NCBI RefSeq assembly: GCF_963855985.1
Contig: NC_087099.1
Location: 2,758,001 to 2,822,000, forward strand
Direction of reading: 5' to 3'
DNA from: Ostrinia nubilalis
Lineage: Eukaryota > Arthropoda > Insecta > Lepidoptera > Crambidae
DNA length: 64,000 bases
Shown here: piece after piece, positions 21,992-33,779 of the stretch
How positions within the stretch are numbered: position 1 is the stretch's first letter
Layout: every line of letters begins with the position of its first letter
The notes under the pieces: model-generated
What the model saw: only the letters and a program-made list of their open reading frames with translations
Databases searched by the model: none
Told to the model about the DNA's origin: nothing
Position numbers and translations under genes: made by a program

Positions 21992-22309
21992 CTTTGTCTA
22001 ATAAATAATATTAAATCATTAACCTCGATTAGTGCCAGCATTGCTACCAAATAATATTCTTAATCACCATTTTTTTTTTTCACTTGCTTTCCTTTTATGT
22101 AGTTTGGTCCCGTTACAGTAACATAATAAACATTCTGAAGTAAGGAATTCAACCATTGCTTTAACAGTAACATTATAATTTACATTACATTTCATTCTCA
22201 ATATAGTCAACCAATATGTAAATGTTCACAAATAGGACCCAGTAATCATTACTTGTAGCACACATGATTAAAATAGTTGCCTGCAAATTATGTCACGTAC
22301 ATATCCCAA

Positions 22310-22575
22310 AATGAGTAGTAATTAGATGGTCCACATGTCTAGTCTTAACTCTCAATGCATTATATCCTAAAGTAGGATCCATTGGTAACAACTATTAATT
22401 TCACATTGTCAAATCCATTGGTAACAACTATTTATTTCACATTGTCAAATCTCTAGTTAGACTCACTCTAGTCTCAACTTTCAATGTATTATAAAGTAAG
22501 TATCCATTGGTGATGTGACTATTTCACATTTCAAATCTCTAATTTTAAGTTCACTTTAGTCTCAATTCTAGTATT
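22310..22575. repeat. Imperfect tandem repeat inside the LTR-flanked element
   Basis: CCATTGGTAACAACTATT with TTTCACATTGTCAAATC recurs directly twice and, diverged, a third time (CCATTGGTGATGTGACTATT). TCACTCTAGTCTCAA-type words recur between. No frame is conserved, arguing for structural or neutral repeat growth rather than coding. Confidence 0.7.
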
Positions 22576-25500
22576 CGCTAGGTTCACAATCGGCCTTTGT
22601 CATTACTGCACTGCTGTCCAGGGTCTGTTTGTAATTATAAATGCTTGATAACTTTAGTGCTGCCCCTTTACTCAAGGCAATACTGGTGAGTCTGGATGTA
22701 CTACTCACATCTCGCATACACGGTATGGTGGATTAGATCACTATCATAAGTTTCATTAATGCTTTTCAAGTGTGACAAACTAATGAAGCAACACTTAAAT
22801 TCGTCAAATGTCTACCACTTCATGAAACAAGACATGTTTATTCAAATTAAAATTATTTATTTCTCATTATTGTAGATAAAGATTTTACCACGTGTTAATC
22901 GTACCTATGTTTTTACAAGTGTATCCCATTTATAAGAATTCACTGTTTTCTATAAGTTGGAACACATTATCATGTATCTGTATACATACATCTTGGATTA
23001 TTTCACTGAGATGGCAGTAAATATACTTTTCTTTGTTGTCACGTCCACTAAATGTACAGAAGTAAATGTATATAAGTACTTTCACCAACGTATAATATAT
23101 AAAACAATGACACAGTCACTTTGACTTTATCATTCATCATTATCGTTCAGTTTCATAAAGTCCAGCATTAAAATTCTTCTCATTTAAATGAATTACGACT
23201 TGTTGTATCCTTTGCAACTTATTTATTTATGTATGAATTTCATATACATAATGTTCCGATAATGTTCTATCACAATAACTACCCTGGAGCCTGGAGTCGG
23301 TCATTTGAAATGTTCGTAAACATCTGTGTCCACAGTTCCACACTTGTATCGACTTCCATGGACAAATTTTTCATATGTGGCCAATTAATTATTGCATTAT
23401 CAACATTATCATCTTCAACTTTTCATTATCTTATGCTATTAAATTCAGTTACGGTCTCATTACATTAGATTTTCGGTATAATGTCATTATCTTCAGATTT
23501 TAAAAGAGGGAATCAAATAAGTAGGTATGCGTTACCCTTGTGAACTGGGTCGATCGTTGCAGAATTCAGTAAATACTTACTAACTCTTCCACCAATGAAC
23601 TTGAATCATTATAAAGAAGTTTAGTACCAAGTAAATACATGTAATGTACCTACTAAAATAATGTCTTATTTTAACACTGGAACAGTCAGTTCGAGAATCG
23701 CCAAGATAAACGTAAACTTTTACTGTTTGCAATTATTGCTCTATTTTATTAATATTTCATTTAATCTAGTGATCGGGTTTTCAATAAAAATTTGTCCTCC
23801 ATCAAAAGCCTGCTTAAGGTATCTTTTGCTACTCGTATTATATCCATTATCAATAAGCAACTTTTTTTTTCATTTTCTTAACTTTCCATTTATTAACCTT
23901 TTACTTTTATCTCCATCCCTAGAGTATCATTCTGATGTTAACTCAATCACCAAATAAGTACATTACTTATTTTAAATTTTCATATACAATATTTTAAGTG
24001 CATCTTGAAATGTGATTAAATTTTATTTCTGTATAATAACATCTATCCATGCGTGGATTTTATATATCTACTCAATTGAGTACATTGTTTTCACCGTATA
24101 ATATGACACTCGTAGAAGCTGCTCTTAATTAACAAAATGCTCTAAGATCTGTCTGTCAGGCACATGCCTCCTCGTCATTAGACCAGGTAGTCCTGTTTTG
24201 AATTTACATAGTTGTATTCTCCAATTTACACACCTCTAGTTTTTCGTCTTCAGTGTTGTAGGTCTCGCATATACGTAACAACAGCTAAATTGAGTCTCAT
24301 AAATCATTAGTATTGTGATATCAATTCATTATCAGGCAGGTCCACTAGTACACTGCTCGAAAATGGTAGGTAAACATTAAAATCTACATAAATTACAGAG
24401 AATGTGACCATGTAATATGAACTTCAGAACGACAAGTCTGTTTCGATTCCTCGTCTCGCAAATAAGCAGGTTGCTTCTTTTATTTTTTTAACTCGGATAA
24501 CATTTGTCACGGATATTTTGAAAGATTTTCAATAAACATACATTCTTTTCACATAGTACCACTCGTATATTTGTCTCTTCTTCATAACAACTGTGATTCA
24601 GGTCTATAGCTTACTTATTTGTTAGCTCATTCATCACTATTTATTCACTATAAAATATAGGGTATTCGACACAATTTGTGTTACTAGAATCAAATAGTTC
24701 GATTTGCATCAATTATTATGCGTAATTTGTCTAATTATAAGAATAATCTCTGGCACTCTCGTACTTGTTCTCATAGCATTTCCCTTACTAAATAATTCAG
24801 GTATCTATCTACCTACTGAGTGAGCACCGCTTAGCTTCAGCATCCATTTCACAATTATGTGAGCGCTGCTTGCTATTCGGCCTACCTTTCATACTCAGTC
24901 ATCGAATAATAATAATAATAATTACAGCATTAACACACCATAACTCTCCCAATGGGATAGTTACACTCGAACTGATATAAAGTAATTTCAATGATGCATC
25001 TATTTTCACCGCTAGTTGGTTATACTACCAATCACAATAAACTGTCTCTTGGTAAATCATTGTAGGTATGCCTTAAAACATACTGTTACCCATATGGTAC
25101 ACAGTTTATCTAGCTCTAATTTCGCTACATCCGCTTCAACAAACGTAAACTTTAAACCACTCTAAATAACTATTGTAAAAACAAGTAATTTGATTATAAT
25201 CATATTCATCGATACTACATGATATCGCTCACTACACATGGCTGTAAGTATAAGCTGCACTGGATTTATTATACATCAGTTATGTATCAATTACCTTGTT
25301 CCGGTTAACAAAACATCATTTAATTCAAATCTTTCAATCAGTATCTATCTGTAAACATTACCTGTAAAATCACTGTTATCATCACAACATCACCGGACTT
25401 TCGTGATCTTTACACTTAGGTATCAAACCATTATTAACTCAAGTTCAATTTTTCATAGTGATGCAATAACCAATACGTTACTCATATAATATCACAAATA

Positions 25501-27208
25501 TTCTAGCACAACGGCTACCAAATCTGAGCTCATATTATTGGTCAAGGACTGAAAGCCCAACTGTTAAATCCCACATTAATGGTTGAAAACAAATTACTTA
25601 TCACTTCATTTACCTCAGATACGATTTTATTTTCAAATATATTGCGTGTGGTAACATAAATGTAACGCAGACACATTTAGGCAATCACGTAGGTGTCGCT
25701 TTTCAACTTGTAAACTTTGACTAATCTTTAACCACTCTGACAGTGTTAATTACTTATCTTCAAAACAACTCCGTTCACTGGGGTAATGAAATAATTACCG
25801 AATCTTATTTATTCTTCAACGTCAAAATCAAAATACTTATCATTTGTGTTCACATCTCTACGACAATTAGGTAGTCTTACCTACTTATTATCGATTTGTT
25901 AATTACCAACTTTCATCGTCCATGTGTTCAGTCATCGAATGTTATGTAGGTATTTAATTCAATTCAATCCAATTCAATCCGACTCAATTCAATTCTTTAT
26001 TGCTATTCCACTCGTTAAGGATATTCTAATAAGTAATACATACATAGCTGCTGTCTAATTTCATATCGGGTTGAAACGGTCAAAGGAGATTATTATAATC
26101 ATTATGATTATTTCAGTACATTTGCCATTTGTAAATATAGTAGGTACCATACCATTCCATGGGCTAAAATACACCAAATATAATTTATTATTACCAGTAA
26201 CTTAAAATATGTGTATCTCCATAGATCATATTTGCACAATCACAACAAATTCATCATAATAGTAACAAATCACAAGTACTTACTTTGGACCTTTAGAACC
26301 ACACACAATGGTGTTTATTGTTCCGAGGCCTCGCCACGAAATTTTATCTTAATGGTGTTAATATAAACACAGGTTCGCTTCGCTAGCGCAATCCGAGTCA
26401 GGATGTGTTTGACCAGTGTTTGTTCCAAACAGCATGTAATATTACATTAATTGAATACAAAATAATTACGAACTCTATATGGGTAATTTAAATTTACTTA
26501 ATTTACATCACCATATTATTTCACAGTAATATATTCCATAATTGACACACATAACTTCTAATAATCCTTTTTCACTTTCAAATAATTCACAAAATTTATT
26601 TTGTTAAAATCTTAATAACCAATGATGGAGTAAAAAAATGAAATTAATGAACTCCATTATGATATATTTTATATTAATCATAAACTATCTGCTGAGAACT
26701 TATCTTTTCTCTTCGTAAAATGGTACTTTTACGAATTCAATATATTCACTATAAAATCACTTTTAGCCATTCCAAATTCATACTTAGTTTCTTGCGAAGA
26801 TCTAAATTATAAATATCTTCAATACTTGATAAATAAAAGAAATCTTTCTTTGCAAAAATTGCATAATGACATCCTCATACCAAAAATTACTCACTTCGCG
26901 TTTTTATTTTTTATTTTAATTAAATTAAAATTTTAAACCATCGAAGCAGATCTTCTCAAATAATAACGTAAGTAACAGTATCCAAAACAATATCAGTTTC
27001 CTTTTTCTCACTGTATTTTCCATTCTTTTGTCGTGAACTTTATCGCGCAAAATAAAAGCGCATAAAATAAGGACTCAATGTTATTTTCTGCCAGTCAACT
27101 ATTGATTGAGCGGCCACTTCCAGAAAACTCACTTGTTGTTTCATGCAACTGCATCAATAATAATAAAAATAATTTACATACCAATGGGCGTCGGACTCAC
27201 TTCTGATA

Positions 27209-27485
27209 TGTTAGATTCGTACACATACTCACTCACAAATTGGATATTAAATACAAATAGTCTGAAACCAACTTATTCACCAATACCATAATTTGCCAAT
27301 TCAAGCCATCAATCATAGGTACACAACACACTCATATTTTAGAAGGCTCTCGGGTCATGGCGTTCTAGCCCGCGGCCAACGTTCGAATGCCACAAGGAAT
27401 ATCTTTTTGTTATCCCGTACGACTCCCCGCGTTCCTCAGGTGTAATTTGATAGCCAAATCAGCGTTAATCCTTTCGTTGCTAACA
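27209..27485. repeat. 3' LTR-like terminal repeat
   Basis: Partner of 20168-20444, same 277-bp length and apparently identical. LINE ORF1 resumes at 27486 with CATTATAATTC. Confidence 0.85.
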
Positions 27486-27597
27486 CATTATAATTCAAAC
27501 TTCACACCGACCAACGCTGCCTCATCCCAAAACTCTGTAAGTAATAAAAATAATAATTTGCATGATAGTACTTTTAATAGTAATTTTATAAATAATA

Positions 27598-30500
27598 ATG
27601 AATTCAGTGGTAATTCAGTGGAATTGCCGCAGTATTTACAGTAAAAAATCAGATTTGTTTCATTTAATTAATAAATATGACCCTTTAGCCATTTCTCTCC
27701 AAGAGACTTGGCTTAAATCTAGTAGTTGTTTTAAGGTAGCAGGCTATGCCTGCATTAGAGAGGACCGTCTAGATGGCTATGGTGGTGTTGCACTGCTGAT
27801 CAAGCATTCTTGGCCTCTCAAACACATTCCCATTCCTATTCATAATGATGATTATTCCATTATAGCAGTTTCTGTAAACGGCATTTGTTTTGTTTCTATT
27901 TATATTCCACATCCATCCTCTATTATATATGATGAAATTTTACTCAGTATTTTACCTTCCCTTCCAAAACCCATTTTAATAATGGGAGATTTCAACGCCC
28001 AGCATGCTTCTTGGGGTAGTTCTTCCTCTAATTATTACGGTTCAAGAATCTTAGATTTTTTAGATGTGAATAACTTATGTTTACTAAACTCCGGGGAACC
28101 TACACGTCGCACTGCTAGTTCTGAAGGATTCAGCGCTCCTGATCTATCCATATGTTCTCCTTCCTTAGCGTCATCTTTAACTTGGCACGTACTTAGTTCT
28201 TCATATGGCAGTGATCATTATCCTTTATTTATTACTTTACCATTTTCTGACAAATCAATCCCAATCCGTCCCCCTCGATTGAAGTACCAATTGATTAATG
28301 CTGATTGGAAACTTTTTAAAGAAAAAGTGGAGGAAAGATTAGAGTCACTTCCTTCCTTACAATTAGACAATCATAGCAATTGTGCTGATACCTTCACTCA
28401 AGTTTTAATTGACGTGGCGGACAATATTTTTCCTGTTAAAAAAAATAGTAGTAGATATATTCCTCCTCCCCCATGGTGGGATGAAGAATGCGCTGAAGCT
28501 ATTAAAAAAAGAAAATTAGCGGAACGTGCGTACAAAGCATTTTCCTCTTCCGAAAACTTAGAAATTTTGTCTCAACTTATAAACAGCACCCGTAAGTTAT
28601 TTAAACAAAAAAAATGGGAAGGATGGAAGACATTTTGCACTTCGATATCACCAGACGTTTCCCCATCTGAGGTATGGGAAAATATACGGAGATTTAGATC
28701 TTGTTTCCGAGAGAGTACTCCCTCGTTCATAGATAAATCAATTGTTGATAGCTTTCTAGACAAATTAGCGCCTCCTTCTGTGCCTCCTATAGATATAGTA
28801 TATCATGAATTAAACTATCCTATTTGCACTGAAAACCTTACAGATTTAAATGCTCCATTCACTTTTTCTGAATTAAAAGGCATTTTGTCGTACGTGAAAG
28901 ATTCGGCTCCTGGTATTGATGGTGTTCCTTATTCTTTTTTCATTAATTTAAGCGATTCTTGCCTTTCATATTTTCTATCAATAATTAATTCCATTATGAT
29001 TAACGGTAATATTCCTCCATCATGGAAATCTCAAGAGGTAATACCAATCCTCAAACCGAACTCTCCTGTAGGTAACTCCACTTCGTATCGGCCTATTGCT
29101 TTATCGTCTGTTCTTCTCAAAATTGCAGAGCATTTAGTTAAAAATAGATTAGAATGGTATTTAGAAAGCAAAGGTATATTAGCTACCAGTCAATTTGGTT
29201 TTAGAAAAGGGAAGAGTACTATGGATAGTTTAGGAATTTTTACTACAGACATTCGCTTAGCCTTTACTAATAATCAATGTCTCCTCGCTGCCTTTCTCGA
29301 TATCACAGCCGCTTACGATGGTGTTAATTTATCTATTCTTAAAAATAAACTTTTAAAGCTACAGGTACCGATTACCCTAATCAATTTCATTATTAGTATG
29401 TTATCAGAAAGATCTATTCACGTTACTACTCAAGATTCAACAGTCCTGACCCGAGTTCTTTGGAGAGGATTACCTCAGGGGTCTGTTTTAAGCCCATTGT
29501 TGTATAACGTATATACGTACGACCTTGAATCTATTTTTATTAATAAAATTAATATTCTACAGTATGCTGATGACCTTCTTTTGTACGTTACCGGTTATTC
29601 AGTAAGCGAATTATGTCATTGCTTAACGGCAGCTCTAAGTTCCCTTAAAATCTGGTTAGATAATAACTGTCTATCATTATCGGTCCCAAAAAGTTCTGTG
29701 GTTCTTTTTAGTAGAATGCGGATGCCACCTCCTGTTTTTGTTTACTATGATAATATTACTATCCAGGCTTGTAAGGAAGCAAAGTTTTTAGGAATAATTT
29801 TAGATGACAAACTATCAGGGGTTCCTCATTGTTATTATGTCACGGCCAAATGTGAGCGTTTATTAAATATTTTGCGCTGCCTCTCAGGGGTCTGGTGGGG
29901 TGCTCACCCTTCCTCGCTAAAACTTCTCTATAACGCTATAATACGTAGTGTTCTTGATTATGGAGCTTACTTCTTAGAACCTTGCAATCTAGTCGGTCTG
30001 AAAAAAATGGACAGCATCCAATCAAAGGCTCTCCGTATTATTTCTGGTACTATGAAATCTAGCCCCATTAATACTTTACAGGTTGAATGCACTGATCCTC
30101 CTCTTAGACTGCGCCGTCAATTCTTATCAGACAAATTTTTATTTAGAGTTTTACAATATTCAAATCACCCTCTATTTTTAAAATTACAACTTTTATCTGA
30201 TTCTATTGGTACATCTCCTTACTGGGCTCATAAAAACCTTCCCTGTTTAGTTTTAAGTTACCGTAAATTTATATCTTTTCAAGCTCCGACTCACAGAACT
30301 CCAAAATTTCCCATATTTTCTGCTACTTTTGAGTCGTTAGTTCTTTCTCCTGAAATAATATATGATTTAGATATCCCTAAAAATTCACTTGACGCTAAAT
30401 ATAAATTTAACTTCATTATTGAAGATAATTGGGCCGATTGGCATCATATATATAGCGATGCATCCAAACACTCCAACGATGGTGTGGTCGGAGTAGGGCT

Positions 30501-31311
30501 TTTCCATCATCAGTATGGTATTCACGAAAAGGTCAGATTACCTCCTGAAACATCAGTTTTCACCGGGGAGTGCTGTGGAATTTATAAAGCCATAGAATAT
30601 GTCCAAATTATGAAACTGAAAAAAACAGTAATTTTCGTAGATTCTAAGAGCGCTTTACAAGCCTTAGAAAAATTTCCCTTTAAATGCAATATTCAATACC
30701 CAATTGTAATTAAATGCAGAGAGTTGCTTCATAAATGTTCTACTTTGGGGTACAAAATAATCTTCGCCTGGATTCCGAGTCATAGCCATATTTTCGGTAA
30801 TGAAAAGGCTGATAAATTTGCCAATGAAGCTGTTGTGAATGGTGATATGATTAGCTATAAAAATTACTGTCATGACCTTTTGTCCCTCCCTAAGTCCTAC
30901 TTGCGTGAATCATGGGAATTGGATTGGGCGCACACTAGTGCAACTAAAGGAAAATGGTACAAGATCATTCAACCAACCATTCCTTTGAAACCATGGTTTT
31001 TTAAAATGAAACTGGGAAAGGTCTCTACCTCTAATATTATCCGTATGAGAATTGGCCATGCCTGTATACCTACGCATCTTTTTAGACTTAAAATTGTGAA
31101 TTCTGATTTGTGTGAGTGTGGTACTGGCACAGGTGACTTAAATCATCTGTTTTTCATTTGTCCGTTACATGACCGATCCTCTTTCATCGAATCCCTTATA
31201 TCCTTACGAGTACCATTCCCAACTTCCATAGCCTGCCTCCTTAATATGCATTCTATTGATATTTATAATACCCTATCTGTTTATATGAGTAATAATAACA
31301 TAAAAATTTAA
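27598..31311 (+). CDS. LINE copy 2 ORF2: endonuclease/reverse transcriptase/RNase H
   Basis: A 1237-residue open frame nearly identical to copy 1 ORF2, with the same endonuclease (MGDFNAQHASWG, GSDHYPL), reverse transcriptase (FLDITAAYDG, YADD) and RNase H (SDASKHSNDG) motifs. I see about four amino-acid differences. The upstream LTR insertion leaves it intact but separates it from the LINE promoter and most of ORF1. Confidence 0.9.
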   Translation: MNSVVIQWNCRSIYSKKSDLFHLINKYDPLAISLQETWLKSSSCFKVAGYACIREDRLDGYGGVALLIKHSWPLKHIPIPIHNDDYSIIAVSVNGICFVSIYIPHPSSIIYDEILLSILPSLPKPILIMGDFNAQHASWGSSSSNYYGSRILDFLDVNNLCLLNSGEPTRRTASSEGFSAPDLSICSPSLASSLTWHVLSSSYGSDHYPLFITLPFSDKSIPIRPPRLKYQLINADWKLFKEKVEERLESLPSLQLDNHSNCADTFTQVLIDVADNIFPVKKNSSRYIPPPPWWDEECAEAIKKRKLAERAYKAFSSSENLEILSQLINSTRKLFKQKKWEGWKTFCTSISPDVSPSEVWENIRRFRSCFRESTPSFIDKSIVDSFLDKLAPPSVPPIDIVYHELNYPICTENLTDLNAPFTFSELKGILSYVKDSAPGIDGVPYSFFINLSDSCLSYFLSIINSIMINGNIPPSWKSQEVIPILKPNSPVGNSTSYRPIALSSVLLKIAEHLVKNRLEWYLESKGILATSQFGFRKGKSTMDSLGIFTTDIRLAFTNNQCLLAAFLDITAAYDGVNLSILKNKLLKLQVPITLINFIISMLSERSIHVTTQDSTVLTRVLWRGLPQGSVLSPLLYNVYTYDLESIFINKINILQYADDLLLYVTGYSVSELCHCLTAALSSLKIWLDNNCLSLSVPKSSVVLFSRMRMPPPVFVYYDNITIQACKEAKFLGIILDDKLSGVPHCYYVTAKCERLLNILRCLSGVWWGAHPSSLKLLYNAIIRSVLDYGAYFLEPCNLVGLKKMDSIQSKALRIISGTMKSSPINTLQVECTDPPLRLRRQFLSDKFLFRVLQYSNHPLFLKLQLLSDSIGTSPYWAHKNLPCLVLSYRKFISFQAPTHRTPKFPIFSATFESLVLSPEIIYDLDIPKNSLDAKYKFNFIIEDNWADWHHIYSDASKHSNDGVVGVGLFHHQYGIHEKVRLPPETSVFTGECCGIYKAIEYVQIMKLKKTVIFVDSKSALQALEKFPFKCNIQYPIVIKCRELLHKCSTLGYKIIFAWIPSHSHIFGNEKADKFANEAVVNGDMISYKNYCHDLLSLPKSYLRESWELDWAHTSATKGKWYKIIQPTIPLKPWFFKMKLGKVSTSNIIRMRIGHACIPTHLFRLKIVNSDLCECGTGTGDLNHLFFICPLHDRSSFIESLISLRVPFPTSIACLLNMHSIDIYNTLSVYMSNNNIKI

Positions 31312-31476
31312 TCTACCTAATATTTTGTTTTCTCCTTAACTTTCCTGATCCTTTGCAACCTTTTTTTTTCCGTTCTCCATTTTTACTTTCCTATACGTTT
31401 CCCTAACTTTACCTTACCTCGTCGTGGCTGACGCACAAGCCGTGCATGCCATAATAGAAAAAAAAAAAAAAAAAAA

Positions 31477-31490
31477 AACACAGCACAGTA
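31477..31490. other. Right target-site duplication of the LINE pair
   Basis: AACACAGCACAGTA follows the poly(A) of LINE copy 2 and matches 12779-12792. The first two A bases cannot be told from the tail. No comparable duplication is visible at the junction between the two LINEs. Confidence 0.85.
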
Positions 31491-31722
31491 ACCAGTAACG
31501 TCAGGCAGGGGAAAGTGGGGGAAATGTCAAGAGGTATTTACTTGCACCTTGCACACACATTTTATTAAAAAGGAACCTTGTGTACTTGCATTGAGGGTTT
31601 AATCTACACTGTTTTGGAATAAATGTCATATCATCTACGTAAACTCGCGCTATCAGAATAATTTATTTTAATCAAGGTTAAGAGTTTACCGCTACCACTA
31701 ACCTGTGAAGTGTATTGTAAAA

Positions 31723-33779
31723 ATGTTAATAAAGACTTTAAATAGATTAATTCCATTGAGCTCCAAAGTGCGAATTATTTGTGCTCCTTTTTCCACTAAT
31801 GTATTACCAAAGGTAAGTGTTGGGTAGTGTTTCGGTTTATCAAATTCTTGTTAAACTCACTATAGATGTAAATAAAGGCGGCAAATTTGAATGGGTAGGT
31901 AGCTGAATTTGTGTTATTTATTCCGATTTTGCCTCCGACTGTACTAACAATTATAACAAAATAAATAAATTAAATTAAATCAGAATCATATCTAAAATAA
32001 ATTCTTTCAGGAAGACAGAATTAAGGTTGGAAATTGCAACATAAACTACATAAAAGTCGGCAACGGGCCCCACAATGTGTTATGCTTACCTGGCGCTCTC
32101 GGCTCCATCTGGACTGACTTCAGGCCGCAGGTCGAAGGCTTCGACCGGGAACAGTTCACGCTGGTGGCCTGGGACCCGCCAGGATACGGGAAGAGTCGAC
32201 CACCTGAAAGGGATTTCCCGACCGATTTCTATGAGAAGGACGCCGAATACGCTCATGAATTTATGAAGGTAGGTAGTTTTTTCTTGATTACTGTACCTGG
32301 GGGGGCCGATTCTCGTTCAAAACATATCTAATAAAAATAGAATGTCGGGAGTTTCTGAAAGACTTCTCCCAAGCGCCCAGAAGAAGACGTAACGTAACTC
32401 TAACGACTGCACTAAAGATTCGATTTGCCAGAATGTCGTATGATTGTTGACTTCATTTTCACTCTTTTTCGTGATATTGCTCGGGAATCGCTAAGATTCT
32501 AGGACTGACGAAATAAACTAGAAGCTTACCTAAATAAATGTCTTTCAGGCGTTAGGTATCCCCTCGTATTCGCTGCTAGGCTGGAGCGACGGTGGCATTT
32601 CCAGCATGATCCTGGCGGCCAAGCATCCGGCCGCCGTGCGCAAGATGGTCGTGTGGGGCACCAACTCCTTCATCTTGCCTCACGAACTGGACTTGTATCA
32701 AAGTTAGTTCTCACTTCACTTCCATTCTTAGAGGACACTTCCTAAAAAATGTGCTAGATTATTACCAAACAGTTTCGGGGTGCGATTCTTGTTAAGTATC
32801 ATTTTGGGACGTCAGTATTTTAATTAATTTTAAACGTTCGCATTTCATAATTGAATTAATTTAAACAGGTTTTAACGCGATACGCGGATAGATAATATTG
32901 AAATATTGCCTGACGTTTCGACCGGGTTGCACCGGCCGTGGTCACAGGTTCACTGGAGGTGCGCGATCCACAATCATCTAATTCTACCTCCATGTTATTA
33001 TTTTTCTTCTCCAAGTACCGTCACACTCTACACTAATTTTATTGTGTCTCTATTCTGTAAGGCCGTCAATGCGTCGCGTTAAAACCTATCTAAATTATGT
33101 CAATATTTTAGCCTGCACAATAATCGATCCCAAAATTAGAAACCCAAATTGCATATCATATCACACACGTTCCACTCGGGCTTTGCCTAAAACAACGCTA
33201 ATTCTCATGTCTTTTTTTTAGAAATCCGCGACGTAAACTCATGGTCGAAATCAATGCGAGAACCCATGATCCAAGTATACGGCGAGGAGTTGTTCGCCAA
33301 GTACTGGGCTCAGTGGGTGGACGGCATGATCGCTCTCTTCCGGGCCAAGGATGGCAACATCTGCAACGAAATGCTCAAGGACATCAAGTGTCCCACGTTC
33401 ATACTGTACGGAGAAAAGGACCCGATGGTCGACAAAGTACACGCCTCGCATTTACTCACTAATATTACTGGTTCAAGGTCAGTTATTTATTAAGCTTCAT
33501 AACAATCTTGAAACACTTGTCGTCAAAACTGATGAAAACTGCACATAAAACTGTCGCAAATCATGTCCTAGAAAAACTCGGTCAACAGACCCACTATATT
33601 TCGAAGTTACCTGACATTTTTATTTATTCTTCTTTGCCTACCCTCGTCTTACCGACTTTAAATTAATGTAATACTATTGTTCCAGGCTTCAACTATTCCG
33701 GAAAGGAAAGCACAATATCCACATTAAATACGCCGACGAGTTCAACAAAAGTGTACAAGAATTCCTCCTACAGCCTTAA
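31723..33779 (+). CDS. BPHL: Biphenyl hydrolase-like protein / valacyclovir hydrolase, 5 exons
   Basis: A serine hydrolase of the alpha/beta-hydrolase fold; the human protein hydrolyses amino-acid esters and homocysteine thiolactone, usually in mitochondria. Exons 31723-31812, 32011-32268, 32549-32702, 33222-33477 and 33686-33779 join to 283 residues (human 291). The N terminus (MLIKTLNRLIPLSSKVRIIC) is basic and lacks acids, fitting a mitochondrial leader. Seen: oxyanion-hole loop LPGALGS, nucleophile elbow GWSDGG with Ser129, YGEKDPMVD with Asp234, and GKHNIHIKYADEFN with His262. The triad is complete. An AATAAA lies at 33801. The gene converges on warts. It lies 232 bp beyond the LINE pair, so its promoter may abut the retrotransposon. 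Confidence 0.93.
32861..33093. mobile_element. MITE in BPHL intron 3
   Basis: Ends TTAAACAGGTTTTAACGCGA and TCGCGTTAAAACCTATCTAA are inverted over at least 14 bp (32867-32880 and 33074-33087). Interior includes ACGTTTCGACCGGGTTGCAC, a word I associate with repeats in lepidopteran introns. Target duplication not resolved. Confidence 0.6.

Larger units (their letters stand above)
20168..27485. mobile_element. Non-coding LTR-flanked element (LARD-like), 7.3 kb
   Basis: Two direct repeats of 277 bp (20168-20444 and 27209-27485), beginning TGTTAG and ending CTAACA, bound 6.76 kb with no open frame above 100 codons and no gag, pol or env motif I recognise. LINE copy 1 provides the empty site (CATT at 14489-14492). 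The flanks here are CATA and CATT, so the target duplication is 3 bp exact, or 4 bp with one change. No tRNA-complementary primer site starting TGG follows the 5' repeat and no purine tract precedes the 3' repeat. This resembles the large retrotransposon derivatives (LARDs) known mainly from plants; another mechanism of origin is possible. Confidence 0.72.
18483..31478 (+). mobile_element. LINE copy 2, split by an LTR-flanked insertion
   Basis: It starts at the same 5' base as copy 1 (offset 5675) directly after copy 1's poly(A), and ends in its own poly(A) at 31458-31478. The LINE sequence is 18483-20167 and 27486-31478. Only a handful of substitutions separate it from copy 1, for example Ile to Val and Val to Met in ORF1 and Lys to Glu and Ile to Leu in ORF2. 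ORF1 is destroyed by the 7.3-kb insertion near its codon 500; ORF2 is intact. Confidence 0.9.

Noticed and set aside
23661..23957. 98-residue frame and others inside the LTR-flanked element
   Set aside because: Short, AT-driven, hydrophobic by composition, no conserved motif or start context.
21587..24895. Repeats resembling a CRISPR or satellite array
   Set aside because: Spacing is irregular, units diverged, and the host is a eukaryote.
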